A stretch of 64,000 nt of DNA. Origin: Megalobrama amblycephala (lineage: Eukaryota > Chordata > Actinopteri > Cypriniformes > Xenocyprididae). The notes beneath the pieces were generated by a model. It was not told where the DNA came from. It was given only the letters and a program-made list of their open reading frames with translations, and searched no databases. Shown here piece by piece: positions 1 to 13,862 of this stretch. A program made the translations under genes and the position numbers. Where the stretch lies: the NCBI RefSeq assembly GCF_018812025.1, contig NC_063049.1:5331013-5395012 (forward strand), read 5' to 3'. Each line of letters opens with the position of its first letter. The first letter of the stretch is position 1.

Positions 1-1450
1 CTTTGATGTCTTCAAGTAGATATAAGTAGAGTTTTGTGTTTCAAATCATATAAAACATGAAACCGGATTTTTACAAGTGGTGTGTTCCTGTGTAAAACTC
101 TGCGCCACAATGCTAGGGTGTTGTGAGTGGTTGCCAGGGTGTTGCTAGGTTGAGTTTGGATCAAGTCCAAAGAATCGAGTCGAGTCTTTAAATGTGGCTT
201 GGCTTTATTGCAGACTGATGGCATATTCCTTTATCAACCTCGTAGCCTAACATATCTTTTAGCAATCGTTAAAAATCATTCCCCTATGGAGAAAACGATT
301 GGGATTTTTACTTCCTGAACCCGACTGTTGCACTCTATAGGAGGATTGTAATGAACACTACTACTAATAAAACACCTGGGGTTAATTTCTGCTGTGCACT
401 ATAATCAGATCTTCAGACTGGATTGTTATGCTTTTGAGTAATCATGGACTTTGTTCAGGTAGGCATTAGGCACTCTTAGTGGCTCTGGAAAACAAAAGCA
501 CACAGTTGCTTGAAGGGTTATGTTTACCCCCAACATTCATCAGCAGTTTATATATAAGCCTCATTTAAATGAACTCTGTGTATCATGAGGTCTGTGTTGG
601 CAAATCAAATATATGATGTCATAATAATAAACGGCATGTATTTTAATCAAGCATTTTCAGTGTGCTGAAATCATTCATGTTTTGCTTTGTCTTCAAGTTA
701 TAAATCTACACGTTTCACTCACCCAAAACACACACACACACCTGACTGATGGCATCACCAACACACAAGTGTGTGCTTAATCAGCCTGTGATAAAGTTAT
801 CTGGGTAAATGTCTGGTTACTAGTAATTTTAGCTTGCACTACAGCATCCGTATTTGAAATCGCATCTTTTCTCTGTTTTGGCCTTCCGCCTACACTGGGA
901 CTAAAACACTCTCCAAACGCCACCAGTGCAACTGGCCCGATCAGGCCCGCTTCTGTAGGGTGCTAGAGGCTACATCCTCAGCTGAAACCAATAATAGCAT
1001 ATTAGCGAAACAGATTTGGCAAACGATCTAGTGCGTATTTGTGTTTGCGCTCTAGAGAGCGTCAAAGGTTTCTATTTACAACATGTTTTTACAGCATTGA
1101 GCAGAGTAATGTAGCCAATCACAGACGTATCTGTTGATTTCCGGAACGCAGTGGCCAATCAGAGGTTTTTAAGTTAGTCAGAATTCACTTGTCGCTCAAA
1201 ACACTGGAGTTTGTCCAGTGCTGCGTTTTGCACGCTCGCGAGTCCTCGCATTATAACAAACAAAGACATGGTGTAAATAAGAGATTCACATATTGGACGA
1301 TCAGAAACAGGGTCAGAAATTACCAGGGGTTTGGGGCAAAAATGCCACCAAAATTAATATAAATGCCACCAAAATTCGAGATATGGGCGCCAATGCCCAA
1401 TGCAAATGCGAATGAGTTCTTGTTTTTAATATTGATAATATATGATATAT
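1..1450. other. Non-coding flank, no gene recognised
   Basis: No reading frame here resembles a known protein. Around 95-160 the complement of a 'caccctagcaacc' simple repeat is seen; similar motifs occur near 15980-16080 and 52360. Around 1005-1190 lies a copy of a dispersed repeat that recurs near 2755 and, inverted, near 60290. The rest looks like unique intergenic or far-upstream intronic DNA. Confidence 0.6.
1005..1190 (+). repeat. Dispersed repeat, copy 1 of 3 (family C)
   Basis: The stretch with 'gtagccaatcacagac' and 'ggccaatcagagg' recurs at about 2755-2870 (same strand) and about 60283-60505 (opposite strand), with many substitutions. No protein is coded. It is probably part of an old transposon, but its ends are not clear from these copies. 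Confidence 0.55.
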
Positions 1451-2140
1451 TTAAAGGATTAGTCCACTGTAAAATAAAAATTTCCTGATAATTTACTCAC
1501 CCCCATGTCATCCAAGATGTTCATGTCTTTCTTTCTTCAGTCGAAAAGAAATGAAGGTTTTTGATGAAAACATTCCAGGATTTTTCTCCTTATAGTGGAC
1601 TTCAATGGTCTCCAGACAGTTGAAGGTGAAAATTACAGTTTAAGTGCAGCTGAAAACCGCACTTTCGTATTCTTCAAAAAGCTTACGCCGTATGTCCTAC
1701 GCTTCCCTATTCAACTTATGGAACGAATGCAGCGCCAGTTCCATTTTTTCCGTAAGTAGAATGGGACATACAGCGTAAGCTTTTTGAAGAATGCGAAAGT
1801 GTGGTTTTGGCGGAACCACTTGGAAGGTGATCATTTGTTTATATAAAGCACGTACATTTTCATTTTTTTTTTGAAAATGAGCGATTGTTTCACTAGATGA
1901 GACTCTTATTCCTCGTCCGGTATTGTTTAAAGCCCTTTAAAGCTGCACTGAAACTAATTTTGACCTTCAAACGTTTTGAGGCCAGTGAAGTCCACTATAG
2001 GGAGAAAAATCCTGGAATGTTTTCATCAAAAACTTTAATTTTCTTTTCGACTGAAGAAAGAAATACATGAACATCTTGAATGACATGGGGGAGAGTAAAA
2101 TTTCAGGAAAAATTTATTTGAAAATGAACTAATCCTTTAA
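1451..2140. mobile_element. Foldback DNA transposon, family B copy 1
   Basis: The left end reads 'ttaaaggattagtccac' and the right end is its near complement, 'gaactaatcctttaa'. The arms stay complementary for more than 150 bases: motifs such as 'catgtctttctttcttcag' and 'ccaggatttttctcc' return inverted near the right end. This is a non-autonomous element with long inverted arms and no transposase. Related copies lie at 13477-13862 (left part only) and 42799-43554 (full length). Confidence 0.8.
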
Positions 2141-4502
2141 GCAATGTCACACAAGCAAGAATGCGGTTTTCACCAAATATCAGCACGATTACAGATGTAC
2201 TGTTGATTTTATACAACAGTTTAATAAACAAGAAGTTAACATTAAGTGACTTACATTTTAGGTACAACATTGTCTGATTTTTCTCTATCCAAAGTCACAG
2301 AAGAGCCGTTGTACATCTCGGTGCATACACACAGCGGTGTGTTATTGATGAATAAATCGCCTTTTTGAACGAATCGGGTGAGTGAATGATTCAACGACCA
2401 ATTCATAAAAACAGCGGCTGCGTCTGAAATCGCATACTTCCCTACTATATATAGTAGGTGAAAAACAGTATGAGACAAAAGATGTATACAAATTCACAGT
2501 ACTCATAAGAGAGGAAATCAATTTAAGTAATCAAATATCGCACTGTAATGGGAAGGTTAATTTCAATCATTGATCAGAAGGTGCTCTTAAAAAGAAATTT
2601 AAGCGTAGAGTCCTGATAGCTGCTATGTGCTGTTCACTTTCAGTGTTGCTAAGGATAAATGTTACTTTGTACAATCTTCATATTACATTCCTGCAAAGAT
2701 GACAGAAATGTATGCATTTATGCTGTCCTTATGCAGCAAAACATGAGGGCAGTTGCATTTTAAACCATACTTGTTTTTGCAGCGTTGAGCAATGTAGCCA
2801 ATCACAGACATATCTGTTGAGTTCTTGAATGCAATAGCCAATCAGAGGTGTTTAAGTTTAAGAGGTGTTGAACTTTATTATGTGTGGTCTCTCTGTATCA
2901 TCTCAGTGAGCTTTTATTGTTTTTCACCTGTGCAGATGATTTAAATGTTTTCTGATGTTTCAGTGTGAACGAGAAACATTTGGAAAATGCTAGTGTTTCA
3001 TTCTGAGATGAAAACACCATTTTTAAACGTATCTGGATAATTGTAGGCGTAGCCTGAACTGTTGTCCAGCTGTTTGACATTGATGAACTCTGGCTGTTTG
3101 TCCAGACAGCATGTGTTTATGACATCTGAAGATGGATGTGTTATGGCTTTATTGTCTGCGTGATGCTGTTTGTAATTGTGTGAGTGAATCAGGCAGGAGA
3201 TGGAGATGAGGAACTGGCCATCCTGGTTCCTACTGATTCCTCTCTGCCAGCGTTGGAGCCGCATTGTTCAGTGACTGACCTCCACCATGGCACTTCCTTC
3301 CTCATAAACACACTCATACAGATCACATTACAGCTGCTCCCGATGATGATGAGTCTCGGCTTCACACCCTGCAGGGAAACACACACACCCCTACCCCTAA
3401 ACCTACCCATCACAGAAAACTTTCTGCATTTTTTGAATTTAAAAAAAAACACTGTTTAGTATGTTTTTTTTTTAAGCCATTTGGTTTACGAGGACACAGG
3501 AAGTGTCCTCATAAACCATGTTTACGTTGTAATACCCATGCATTATACACATTTGTGTCCTCATAAACCATGCATACAAGAACACAAACACTTACGCACA
3601 CTCTTAAACACTCACACACGCCTAAGTACTGGCGCGTAAGCCATTATATCCACAGGCTCTCTGTCCTTTCCTTGTTTCCTTTTATTTCACCCTCCCCTGT
3701 CAAAACTGTTTCTTGGTTAAACAAATTCAGCATTATTTGCTTATTTAAATGAAAACTCATGTAGAGACTCTTTCAAGCTTTGGGTAAACTGTGTTGGTCA
3801 GTCATTGGCCAATGAGAAGTGAGTGTGTGCTGACTCCGGGAAATGAATGAATAGAATCATACAACGTTAACAAATGTACTAGGAAATAAAATCTGAATTG
3901 TTTTATTGGCTCTCACATTTTACACTCCCTCTGTGTGTGTGTGTACAGTACTGTGCAGTGTGTTTAGATCGTGTCATTGATTGCAGGTTGATCTGAATGT
4001 GGTTTGCTGTAGCAGTTCAATACACTGTTATCAGACCACAGTCCTTCTGTATGGAAATGATTGTGCTTGTGTGTGTGCAGTTTTATACCACATCACACCA
4101 GTCCATAACAAGTCCAGGTCATATTTCACTCCAAAACCTGAAGAAAAAAAAAAAGCGATATTTTGCATAAAGAAAATGAAACCTATTTTAAGATCCATAA
4201 TGATTAAAATGTCATTGTGACATTGTGGCTGTATTGAAATTGCTCCAAGGTTGAGAATCCAATCACTATATATTTATTAATAGGTAATCCACATTAGTAG
4301 TCCAGAAGTCAGGCAAAAGGTCAAAACATAAGCAAATCAGTCCAAACAGTAACAAGGAACAGGGCAGACGCAAACAAAGATACAAAACCAAGACATGAGA
4401 GAATCGGGTAACAGAGCTCTCGGAAATGCAGCAATTACAGACATGCAAGACCTAGCGAAGAGTGACTTTAGCTGGATTTTATAGGCAGGGGCAAAGAATA
4501 TA
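2141..4502. other. Non-coding stretch with scattered repeat fragments
   Basis: No credible gene. A second family C fragment lies at about 2755-2870. About 3375-3590 holds a minus-strand fragment of a dispersed repeat (family F) with 'cctacccatcacag' and 'gtcctcataaacca'; a plus-strand relative lies at about 49075-49340. The remainder has only short chance reading frames. Confidence 0.5.
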
Positions 4503-5400
4503 CACCAACAAGAAGCGACACTCAATAGAATGTTCCACTGCAACACCGGCGCCCAGCAGCGGCCCTGCGTTTCCACCATTTTGGGGTGAAAGTGAGTCGT
4601 CAGTCCACTAGTTTCTATGGCAATATCAGCTGCTTTGTTAAAAAAAATTTACATTAAAGCTGAAATCAAACCTGAATGATGACAACACAGAATAAAATAC
4701 TATCACTAGTGATCATCAAATCCTTTTAACAGTTTATTTTGTGTTTAAGTCTTCCACTTTTTTCACACAACCTTTGCTCTCTAGAAACTCAGTCAGTTTG
4801 GGTTAAAATTCTTTAAAAGGCTTATAAACACCAAATTATTACCAACATATGAAATTAAATTAAGGACATGCATCAGAAAAATTGGGAATGTTGGACAATA
4901 AATATATGAATATAACAGCTTGATTTTGCAGTGTTGTCTAATGTCCGTTAAAGCAAGTGTGTCCAAAAGTGGGAATTATGGGATAACGGACACAGCAATG
5001 CATCATGTATTATAAGATCATTATGTTTGTAGCGTGATTCATTAAAACGTACAATATATTTCAATTCAGACCTAGATATTATTACTATTACTCCAGTAGG
5101 TCTGAAATATATTGTTCACTTTAAACATAATGATCTTAAATTTATTAATTATTAATTTACTATTAATAAATGTGTAAAGTTGCATAAAATGGAAATACTC
5201 AATAAAGTAGGCTAACTACATATATAAGACAATACAACATTTACTGTAGGATTCATACAATTTACTGATGATTTCATTTAAAAAACTGTTCTTTTGCGCT
5301 TCTGATTTTGCAGTGAAATTCGCCGATTTTGGGTGCATAAGATGTGAAGGATTCAATGGTCCAGTTAGTATTTTCACCCCATAATGGCGGCCGTGCTACC
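4503..5400. repeat. Dispersed repeat, family G copy 1
   Basis: The stretch from 4503 to about 5160 matches 36926-37567 almost base for base in places, on the same strand. The boundaries 'ccaccattttggggtgaaa' (about 4573) and 'ttcaccccataatggcgg' (about 5373) are inverted, suggesting a foldback DNA transposon that is complete here and cut short in the second copy. No protein is encoded. Confidence 0.6.
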
Positions 5401-6998
5401 GGAGCGCCATCTAGTGGCTGTTGCCCAAAAAATATCAAAGTGTCTCCTCTTGGGTTCTAAGCTCTTTGGCAGGGGTAAGGATATAATCAGAAACAGCTGT
5501 GAACAATCATGGCTGATTAGTCCGGGCAGGCGGTTATGGGTAATGAAGTCCTTGATGATGTGGCAGTAGTCTGGGGTGGAGTGCCCTCTGGTGGCTATCA
5601 AGCTGGTGATCGTGACAGTGGCATTGTCTTTGTGAGAAGTAAGAACATTTATTTGTTGAACTGCCTATAATCAGAACTATAATCAAACATCAAGATATTT
5701 TCACATTATAGTAATGTCAGTTTAGGGGGGGAATGTGTTTAATTGCTATCTTTTGGTGTTCTGGGATTAGATATGATTTTTATTTGGTTATATGGTTGAC
5801 CAAAAGTTTAGATAGTATTTAAGACTTTTTATGAGCTTAATTATTTTTTTATTATACATTTTACAGTTTGCATATCTGTTTTTAGTCACAAATGTAAGTG
5901 AAATGCACTCACTGTGGATCCCTGCCATAAACAAATCATTGACCGGTCAAGTGAAAGCTTCAAGGATGATGAGCTGCATCCCAATTCAGAGACTGCATCC
6001 TTCGAAGGCTACATTCAAAGGTAGAATAACTCCTTCGATTTATTCCAAGAGCAATGCTGGATCCATATTCCAAACCACAATATTTCCCCTTATTCAAATC
6101 AGTGATACACTAGTCACACTCATTTGAATGTTTAGATAGTGTGTGTTATTGTCCTGGAGAAGAGCCCAGCGCTCAGATCACAGTCTGCAGCTCATCCACA
6201 CTGCTATAGAAACATCACAGAGCCATAACAGATGAACAAGAGACAGAGAGAGAGAGGAGGGGCTTGCTTCTCTCTGTTGAATACCTCCTTGAAAAATAAC
6301 TGTGGTTATAGCATGAATATATTGATTCCTGTGAGAATCATGATATAATAGGCCTAACCTAAATGGTATAACAAACGTCTTAATTATCATTTTAAGAGGT
6401 CTTAAGTTTGAGGATGCAAAAACAGGAATCACGATACAGCTTAATGTGATTGGCTGTGAAAAGGCTATGATTTCATTAAACAAATATGAGCGTTGCTTCT
6501 TTCAAAGTCAAACGCGCCGCTGTTGCGCGTTCTGCAGGCTGGCGGTTTCAGAACAGTTTGCATTCAGTGAATACATCACATTTTCTTCTGCTCATGACCT
6601 ACTGCTGTAGATGATTGTAAGAATGTGTATTTATCTCCACATTAAATAAGCAGCCGGCAATAGTAAAGCATATGCATTTCAAAATAAAAGTCCCAGTGTA
6701 TTTTGGACTTGCTTATAGCTAAAAGGAAACTTGCTAGGAAGGAAAGATTAACTTTATTTAACATGTATTATTCAGATTTTACATACCTGTTTAGGGCGGG
6801 AAAAGTATGTGTTAAGCCCTGCATGAATATTTGGCATTCACACAAACACAATGTCTCGCTGACTGACTGGTGGTTTGGCTCAATATCATATGATATATGT
6901 GGATTTTGGACAGATATATTTGACTTGGGTTGCTGAGTCTGGCAAGGGCTCAGTTTAGACTTGTCTCAGAGACACAGTCTTAAGCCAGGATTATTTTC

Positions 6999-7033
<35 letters not shown>

Positions 7034-8782
7034 ATTCTGTCATATCTTTCCCACACATTCAGTATCTAGTTCAGACAACACGTCCACAGTTCATTCACAG
7101 ACTCTCTGTGTACATTTGTTGAATCACAAGCTCTAAGCTCATTAGTTGGCTTTACACAACTTCCAGGAGTCAAGTACAGTGTGCTATTGCAACAGATACA
7201 TGAAAAAAGAGTTCATTTTAATAAGTAAACTTGAGTGCTAGTGTATATCTTGCAAGTTCACTTTATGTAATATGCTATCAGTGTAGTATTATATGTGTAT
7301 GTGTACTATTTCAAGACTTCTTGGGACTATATGGCCTACAATTTAGTTTAGAAAAGTATACTTTTAAGTGTACTTTACTGTAAGTGTACTTGAACTAGTT
7401 TATTTTGTACATTTTGAGGTGTGCTCTACTAGTTTCTTTATGTTAACTTTACATCATACTTAAAGTTTACTATTTATATTGTTTTTTGCATGATACAGGT
7501 ATTGATGTTTCCTTGAAATAAAGTAGTTTCGAAGTTAACTCCTACGTACACTACTCAGGATTAAGAACATGTCTTATTTTCTTTATAAAATAAAATTGTC
7601 AAACAAGTATTGTATTGGATGGCAAAATATAACACCATAATGACAGCTCACATTGACATCACAGTTCAAAACAAAAACACATGAAAAAAGTGTCTGTCAA
7701 AAGACTAAACACAATTACAGTACAAGCCAAGTATACTTAGAAAACTTGATGATACTTTTATTTAAGCATATATTGATCAAAAAAATTAAGTACAAGAAAT
7801 TGCCAAATATACTTAGACTTGTCAGTATACTTAAGTATAATTTTGTTCAGTATATCTCTGATAAGTGCAGAAAAGTATGCTTTCTTAACATAAGTATACT
7901 ATAATAGTTATATTATGTGCCATTGCATCTATACAGAGAATCTGGAAGCAGTGTAGTGCCTTCATAAAAGTGAAGTGTGTAATAATATCTTTAAAAGCTT
8001 TCTCCCATCCCAGTTTAATATGTCATCTGTAGGTCCATTGATTTGTTGAGGTATCCTGATCTTTCTGGTCCGTCTTGATCAGCAGTTCTTCTGAAAGGAT
8101 GCAAACAAACTCCACCTTCGCTCTGTTCTGTGGAAAGGAATCGTCTTCATTTTCTCTCGTGAGAGCTCAGGTTTCGATCTTCACGTGTTGTCTATATTCA
8201 TGAATGGATCTCTGTCACTTCAGACAATCTGAGGTTTACTTTTTCTAACAGTATGAAGTGGGAAAATGTACAAAGAGACATTGTTAAAGTAATCCATATG
8301 AATAGAGCAGTTTAATCCAAGTCTTCTGAAGAGACATGGTTGCTTTATATGATGAACAGATTTATTTTAGGCTTTTATTCACATGTAAACACTGATCAAC
8401 GCGAACACATACAGTATGGCACATCACAAACTCAAAAGGCACTTTCAGCTCATTTAAATCACGTAATCAGAAATGTTTCCAAAATTCAAAGTGCAACTAA
8501 ATATTCAGCTTGACATAATACCAGGTGAGACTGCTGTCTTTTGTAATATGATTAGATTAGGAGGGGCTGAAGCATGTCACAGTGTTAGGAAAGTATACAG
8601 CGTCAGTTTTCACATCTTCCCCAGCCTGCAGCAGAGCTCTGCCCCGGCCCGTACGGAGACCTGAGTCAGACAGTCGACCGGTGGAGCTTCTCACACACGC
8701 CTGCAGCTCCTCCACTGACAGGATGAAACAAAGACCTGTGCTGGAATCATTCACACACACACACAAACATATATGTATATAC
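5401..8782. other. Non-coding stretch; CA tract and AAGTATACTT-rich repeat
   Basis: No gene is recognised. A CA tract occupies about 7009-7034. From about 7200 to 7905 the DNA is rich in motifs such as 'aagtatactt' and 'taagtgtactt' on both strands, which looks like a decayed dispersed repeat. The longest frames (about 98-101 codons, near 5831-6127 and 6178-6483) resemble no protein family and are treated as chance. Confidence 0.5.
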
Positions 8783-9376
8783 ACACCGATCAGGCATAAC
8801 ATTATGACCACCTTCCTAATATTGTGTTGGTCCCTCTTTTGCTGCCAAAACAGCCCTGACCCGTCGAGGCATGGACTCCTCTAGACCCCTGAAGGTGTGC
8901 TGTGGTATCTGCACCAAGATGTTAGCAGCAGATCCTTTAAGTCCTGTAAGTTGCGAGGTGGATCCTCCATGGATCGGACTTGTTTGTTCAGCACATCCCA
9001 CAGATGCTCGATTGGATTGAGATCTGGGGAATTTGGAGGCCAAGTCAACACCTCAAACTCGTTATTGTGCTCCTCAAACCATTCCTGAACCATTTTTGCT
9101 TTGTGGCAGGAGCATTATCCTGCTGAAAGAGGCCAACCAGGGAATACCGTTTCCATGAAAGGCTGTACATGGTCTGCAACAATGCTTAGGTAGGTGGTAC
9201 GTGTCAAAGTAACATCCACATGGATGGCAGGACCCAAGGTTTCCCAGCAGAACACTGGCCAAAGCATCACACTGCCTCCACCGGCTTGCCTTCTATCCAT
9301 AGTGCATCCTGGTGCCATGTGATCCCCAGGTCGCACCCGGCCATCCACGAGGTGTAAAAGAAAACGTGATTCATTT
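8783..9376 (-). mobile_element. Tc1-like transposon, 3' fragment
   Basis: The terminus 'caccgatcaggcataac' at about 8785 is followed inward, on the minus strand, by sequence coding for the C-terminal half of a Tc1-type transposase. 9115-9370 encodes the middle of the catalytic domain, and 8881-9093 encodes a block with the hallmark NSPDLNPIEHLWD around the third catalytic acidic residue. A small insertion or deletion near 9090-9096 puts the halves in different frames. The DNA-binding half is absent, and homology stops near 9376 about where the first catalytic Asp should be. The copy is dead. Confidence 0.8.
8881..9376 (-). pseudogene. Tc1-like transposase remnant, frameshifted and truncated
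   Basis: In the upper frame a QDNAPA motif (second catalytic Asp) is readable; after the frame change the sequence passes through PNSPDLNPIEHLW. These are the signature blocks of the Tc1/mariner DDE domain. The helix-turn-helix N-terminus is missing, so no functional enzyme can be made. Confidence 0.75.
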
Positions 9377-12300
9377 GACATTTAGATTGTGGCATGAAAG
9401 GTTGCAGTGATGAACATTGTAGCCGATCACAGACATGTTGTTAAGCGCATGAAAGCAGTCATCTCATCAGTGAAACACGATTTCTGCACACTAACGAATG
9501 CTTTCATCATAACTAACAGTGCAAACTCGATGTAAATAAGAGATTCGTTGAATAGAATGGAAGTTTTGGCGTGAGTCAGTCACTGATAAACTCACGCTGT
9601 TTGATTGACAGCTCCATTAGTCCAGCTCCATTTTTAGCCCTGTATTGTTCTCCTCTCCTGAGTCTCCTCATCATCTCACTAACATGCCAGTGGGCGGGGC
9701 TAACGTTGCAGTGATAAAATAGGTGTTGATTTCTTCTGCAGAGATGAGTCAATGAGTCGTTTTCTGGGCTTGGTTACAATAAAAGCTGTTTTTGGACTAA
9801 CAAGGAAGTTTTCAGTTCTGAAACTTACAGGCTATTCTTATAGTGTGATGATCTGTTATGTCAAAAGCTCAAAGGAAATTTGATTTCTCAATTCATGACC
9901 CCTTCAAAGTGCTTGTTTTTGAAAACGAGAACGTTATTGTCTCCATGTAAACTACAAAAACATGAATTTGTGAAAACAGTGACGTATGCGTATTACGTGT
10001 TCAGTCTAATTAGTGATTCTTTACAAAGTCACATCGCCATCTACTGGCCTGAGAGCAGAATACAGCATTTTTAATAGTTTTCGTGGCTCCGTGTGAACGG
10101 GGATCATTTTGACAACGTTGTCGTCTGTATGCGAAAAACACAAATGAAACACTTTTCTGCTTTTAGTATTGTTGTCGTGTAAATGTACCCAGAGACTGAA
10201 AACTACACAAGACAGAACCTCACTTTACCCAGAAATCACTTTATTTTCTGTATTTAGTCACAACATCTGTCTGAAAAGTATGAATGAACGTAAAATGAAA
10301 GTAAGCGCAGCGCACACTTCTGTGTCGTGTTTGGCTGAGTGTGTTTGATATGGTGTTGAGTGTGTGTGTGTGTGTGTCTGATTCAGGGGCTTATGGACTT
10401 TGTGAGTTCTTCCGCTGTGATCAAAGGTCATATTGACTTGTTTTCCTCTGACTGCAGCCACTGTAATCTTAAAAAATCTCCATCCTCTGTGGAAGGGTCG
10501 AGACATCAAACAAGAGACTTGCGCTCTCGTCCACTTGTCTCTTCTGTGTTGTTTGTGTCGCTTACTCAGATTTAGATTTTTCTGTTTTTACAGTCCTTCT
10601 CTGGGTTTGTTTTTTAGAGAGGGTTAGCACCCCAGTCAGTGTTTACTCTGTGAGCGAGTGTTTGCTCATTGTGAATTCCTGCTCTTGAGAGGGATCTCTG
10701 GGAAGAGTTTTACTGCACTGCAGGTCTGGATCTGACAGCAGTGAGTTTCAGACCGACTCAAGGCCGTCTCACGTGACTCGCCCCAGCGCAGTGAACACTA
10801 CAGAGGGCAGAGTCAGCTACAGCATCACCCAGCGCTGTGGGACGATCTAATGCAGATACACAAGTCATTGTGAACGTTTGAGGTTTATGTAATGTTTTGG
10901 ATAGTAAAGTCTCAAGTGTTACTACACCCTTCTAAAGGAATTACTGATTATTTGGAACGGCATTCTAAAGAGAAGATCATGTAACCCACTAGTGATGACT
11001 CAACTCTTACCAAATCCTTCTGAAGGAATTACTATCCAAAACCTTAAAAAAAACTCAAATGCTTGCAATGACTTTTTATATTAGTCATTCATTATTAGGT
11101 AATCATGTTTTTCACTTTAGAATACTGATCCAAATATTTAGCAATTCCTTCTGAAGGATTTGGTAATACTTCAGTCGTTACTAGTGGGTTACTAAGATCT
11201 TTACTTTAGAATTAAATATACTCTATGCATTATTCACATTAATTATGAACATGCATACAGTACTTCTTAGTAGTCCTCTGTGAGGTTTGACAACACAGTT
11301 ACTGATTAGCTAATGAACTACCACCTTCAACTGAGCACTATTACTTACTAATTCATTCATCAGAGCTCTCTCTTTAAATAATTTCAATTATAATTTACAT
11401 TTTCTTATTAATAAAAAAATCTGCTAATGCTGTAAACTACACAGAGCACTTTCTTGCGCAATACTATAATGTTAAAAGTTACAATTAACAACAGAGCCCA
11501 AACTATTAAATTCAGTTGCTATTTAATTTTTTGGTTATATAATCAACAAAAACAAACAAACATCTAACTTCTGAAACTAATTATACAATTATTGCACCAA
11601 TTCATTTTTCAAATATAATCATTTGCACAGTTACTGTCATAACTTGTTTTCATGACAACTATATTTAAACATATATTAAGTAATTAAGACATTACTAACA
11701 GCTAAAGTAAATATAATGAATGTATAAGCTAATATAGTGCATATATTTAGTGAAATGCTTCATTTCTCCAGTGAACTAACATGCTGTGGACACTGAATGA
11801 CTTGCCTGAGGTAAATGTAATGCTGCGTTAGATATTATTCTCGAGCTGTTTTATCGATGTCTTTCCACAGTTGAAACACTGGTTGAGAGATTACACATAA
11901 ATCGTCTGTTCTTCTTCTGCACAAACAGTGTTGCATTACTGTGCGCCCCCTTCTGGATTGGAGTGTGACTGACTGTATTTGTCGTCTGCCTGTATGCTCC
12001 GAACTTCGGTTCGGGACGAATACATGTACCGTTACACCCCTAGTAATTACAGTATATTGTATATCATTTGTGGGCATCAGGGAGCTAACCATGTCCCTTT
12101 AAGGGGGGAATGCATTATCCATTTTCCGTGCCTTTCCAAATTCAGAATTAGGATTCGGGAGCATCCCTAATCATCACAGTCTGTGAAAAGCATCTATTGA
12201 CAAAAATGGCTTTAGTAGTCAATATATTGTTTGTTTAATGCCATTCATTGAAGACAAGTCTAACTGGGCTGTAGTCCACTACAATCAGGTTACTTTCCTT

Positions 12301-13476
12301 TACTTACTTCATGAGATTTACACGCGACACACTCTTCATCTGTTTCATCTGTGCTGTTTTGATCGTTGTTCTTTGGACAGATGCAGCATGGACCTGCTTC
12401 TCTCTTATTTTTTTAGATGCCATGTCAAGATCAAAGTAGTTCAGCTTTGAGAAGCGTGTCCTGAGAGCTCTGAAAAGCATGTCCTGTGTGAACATATCCC
12501 TATTTTCTGCTTCCTGTTCGTGCTAGATGTGGTTTGGCAAGGTGAGATGCTTACAAAGTTGAATTTCATCAATGGCAGGAAAATGTAATGTAATTATGTA
12601 ATACTTGCTTAATACTTTTACTGTAAAATAATTAACATTTTTTCTGCAGTATACCAAAACAACCTCAAGGACCTTTTCAGTTCTAAGCTCACACACCTTC
12701 ATTACACTGCAAAATATTTTCTGCTCACTTTCACTCTTCTGAGACTCTATCAGTAGTCGTTCCTGTGTGTAGTTGATCAACTCATCTCACTGTATCACTA
12801 TAGCTGATCAGCTGAAATGACGCTCTTGCTGCCAGTTACGCTGCATGCCTCACATTCCTGCACGTGTGTGTGTGTGTTTATAGGCCGGCCGTCAGCATTA
12901 CGTGTGTGTGTGTATCTGGATGTGGATTTGGGGGGATATTTTCTCCCCTGTAGATATTTCTCTGTGCAATCTGATTGAAATGAATAATGGAATGTGCAAA
13001 ACGGTCACCACTTTACACAGCCTCCATCGTTTCTTTCATTCTTGTTGATTTATGTTTAGGTGGAGCTCTGACCACAGTTCTCTGGAAAATAAAATAAAGC
13101 CCATTATGTCAGGACTCTGAAATGCTGAACCTCCACCGCCCAGCAGATAAACTCCACGCTAACAGTCTTCACATCTGTCAGACGGGGTTTATGGTGTTTT
13201 TTGGGGTATTATGCCATAGTCTCACAGAGCAAGACTTGATAAAGTCTGCTGCATATTGTAGCTTTTTGACAGCATTAGTCATCTAATGTACAACCACCAA
13301 TCGTTCATTATTAGTTTGTTAACTAAATTTGTTAACTAACGTAAACTAATGAAACCTTATTGTAAAGTGTTACCATTTTAGATAAATTTTAATTAATAAA
13401 AAATATTAGTAGTAGTTTTAGTTAACAATAAGAACACTAGATTGTCCTGATATCATAACGAAGAAAGAAAATTAAT
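9377..13476. other. Non-coding stretch, no gene recognised
   Basis: The open frames are short and low in complexity. The stretch holds a GT tract at about 10353-10377 and a small foldback element at about 10960-11212, listed separately. The rest is AT-rich DNA without recognisable function. Confidence 0.5.
10960..11212. repeat. Small foldback (MITE-like) element
   Basis: The left arm (about 10962-11031, with 'gtaacccactagt' and 'ccaaatccttctgaagg') is repeated inverted at about 11141-11212 ('ccttctgaaggatttgg', 'actagtgggttac'). The arms are about 70 bases with a loop of about 110. The form is that of a non-autonomous DNA transposon; target duplications were not identified. Confidence 0.6.
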
Positions 13477-13862
13477 TAAAGGATTAGTTCACTTTCAAAT
13501 AAAATTTTCCTGATAATTTACTCACCCCCATGTCATCCAAGATGTCCATGTCTTTCTTTCTTCAGTCGAAAAGAAATGAAGGTTTTTGATGAAAACATTC
13601 CAGGATTATTCTCCTTATAGTGGACTTCAATGGGCACCAAAAGGTTGAAGGTCAAAATTACAGTTTCAGTGCAGCTTCAAAGAGCTCTACATGATACGAT
13701 CGGTCATTTTCTTAAAAAAAAAAACAAATGTATATGCTTTATAAACACAAATGATCGCCTTGTACATGCTTCTGCTTTCTGTATTCTTCAAAAAGCTTAC
13801 GCTGTATGTCCTACGCCTTCCCTATTCTACTTACGGAAAAAAACGGAACTGGCGCCACGTTC
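13477..13862. mobile_element. Foldback DNA transposon, family B copy 2 (left part only)
   Basis: It starts with 'ttaaaggattagttcac' and follows the same order of motifs as the left half of the 1451-2140 element ('catgtctttctttcttcag', 'tggacttcaatgg'). The match ends near 13862 with no inverted partner arm downstream, so the right half has been lost. Confidence 0.7.
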
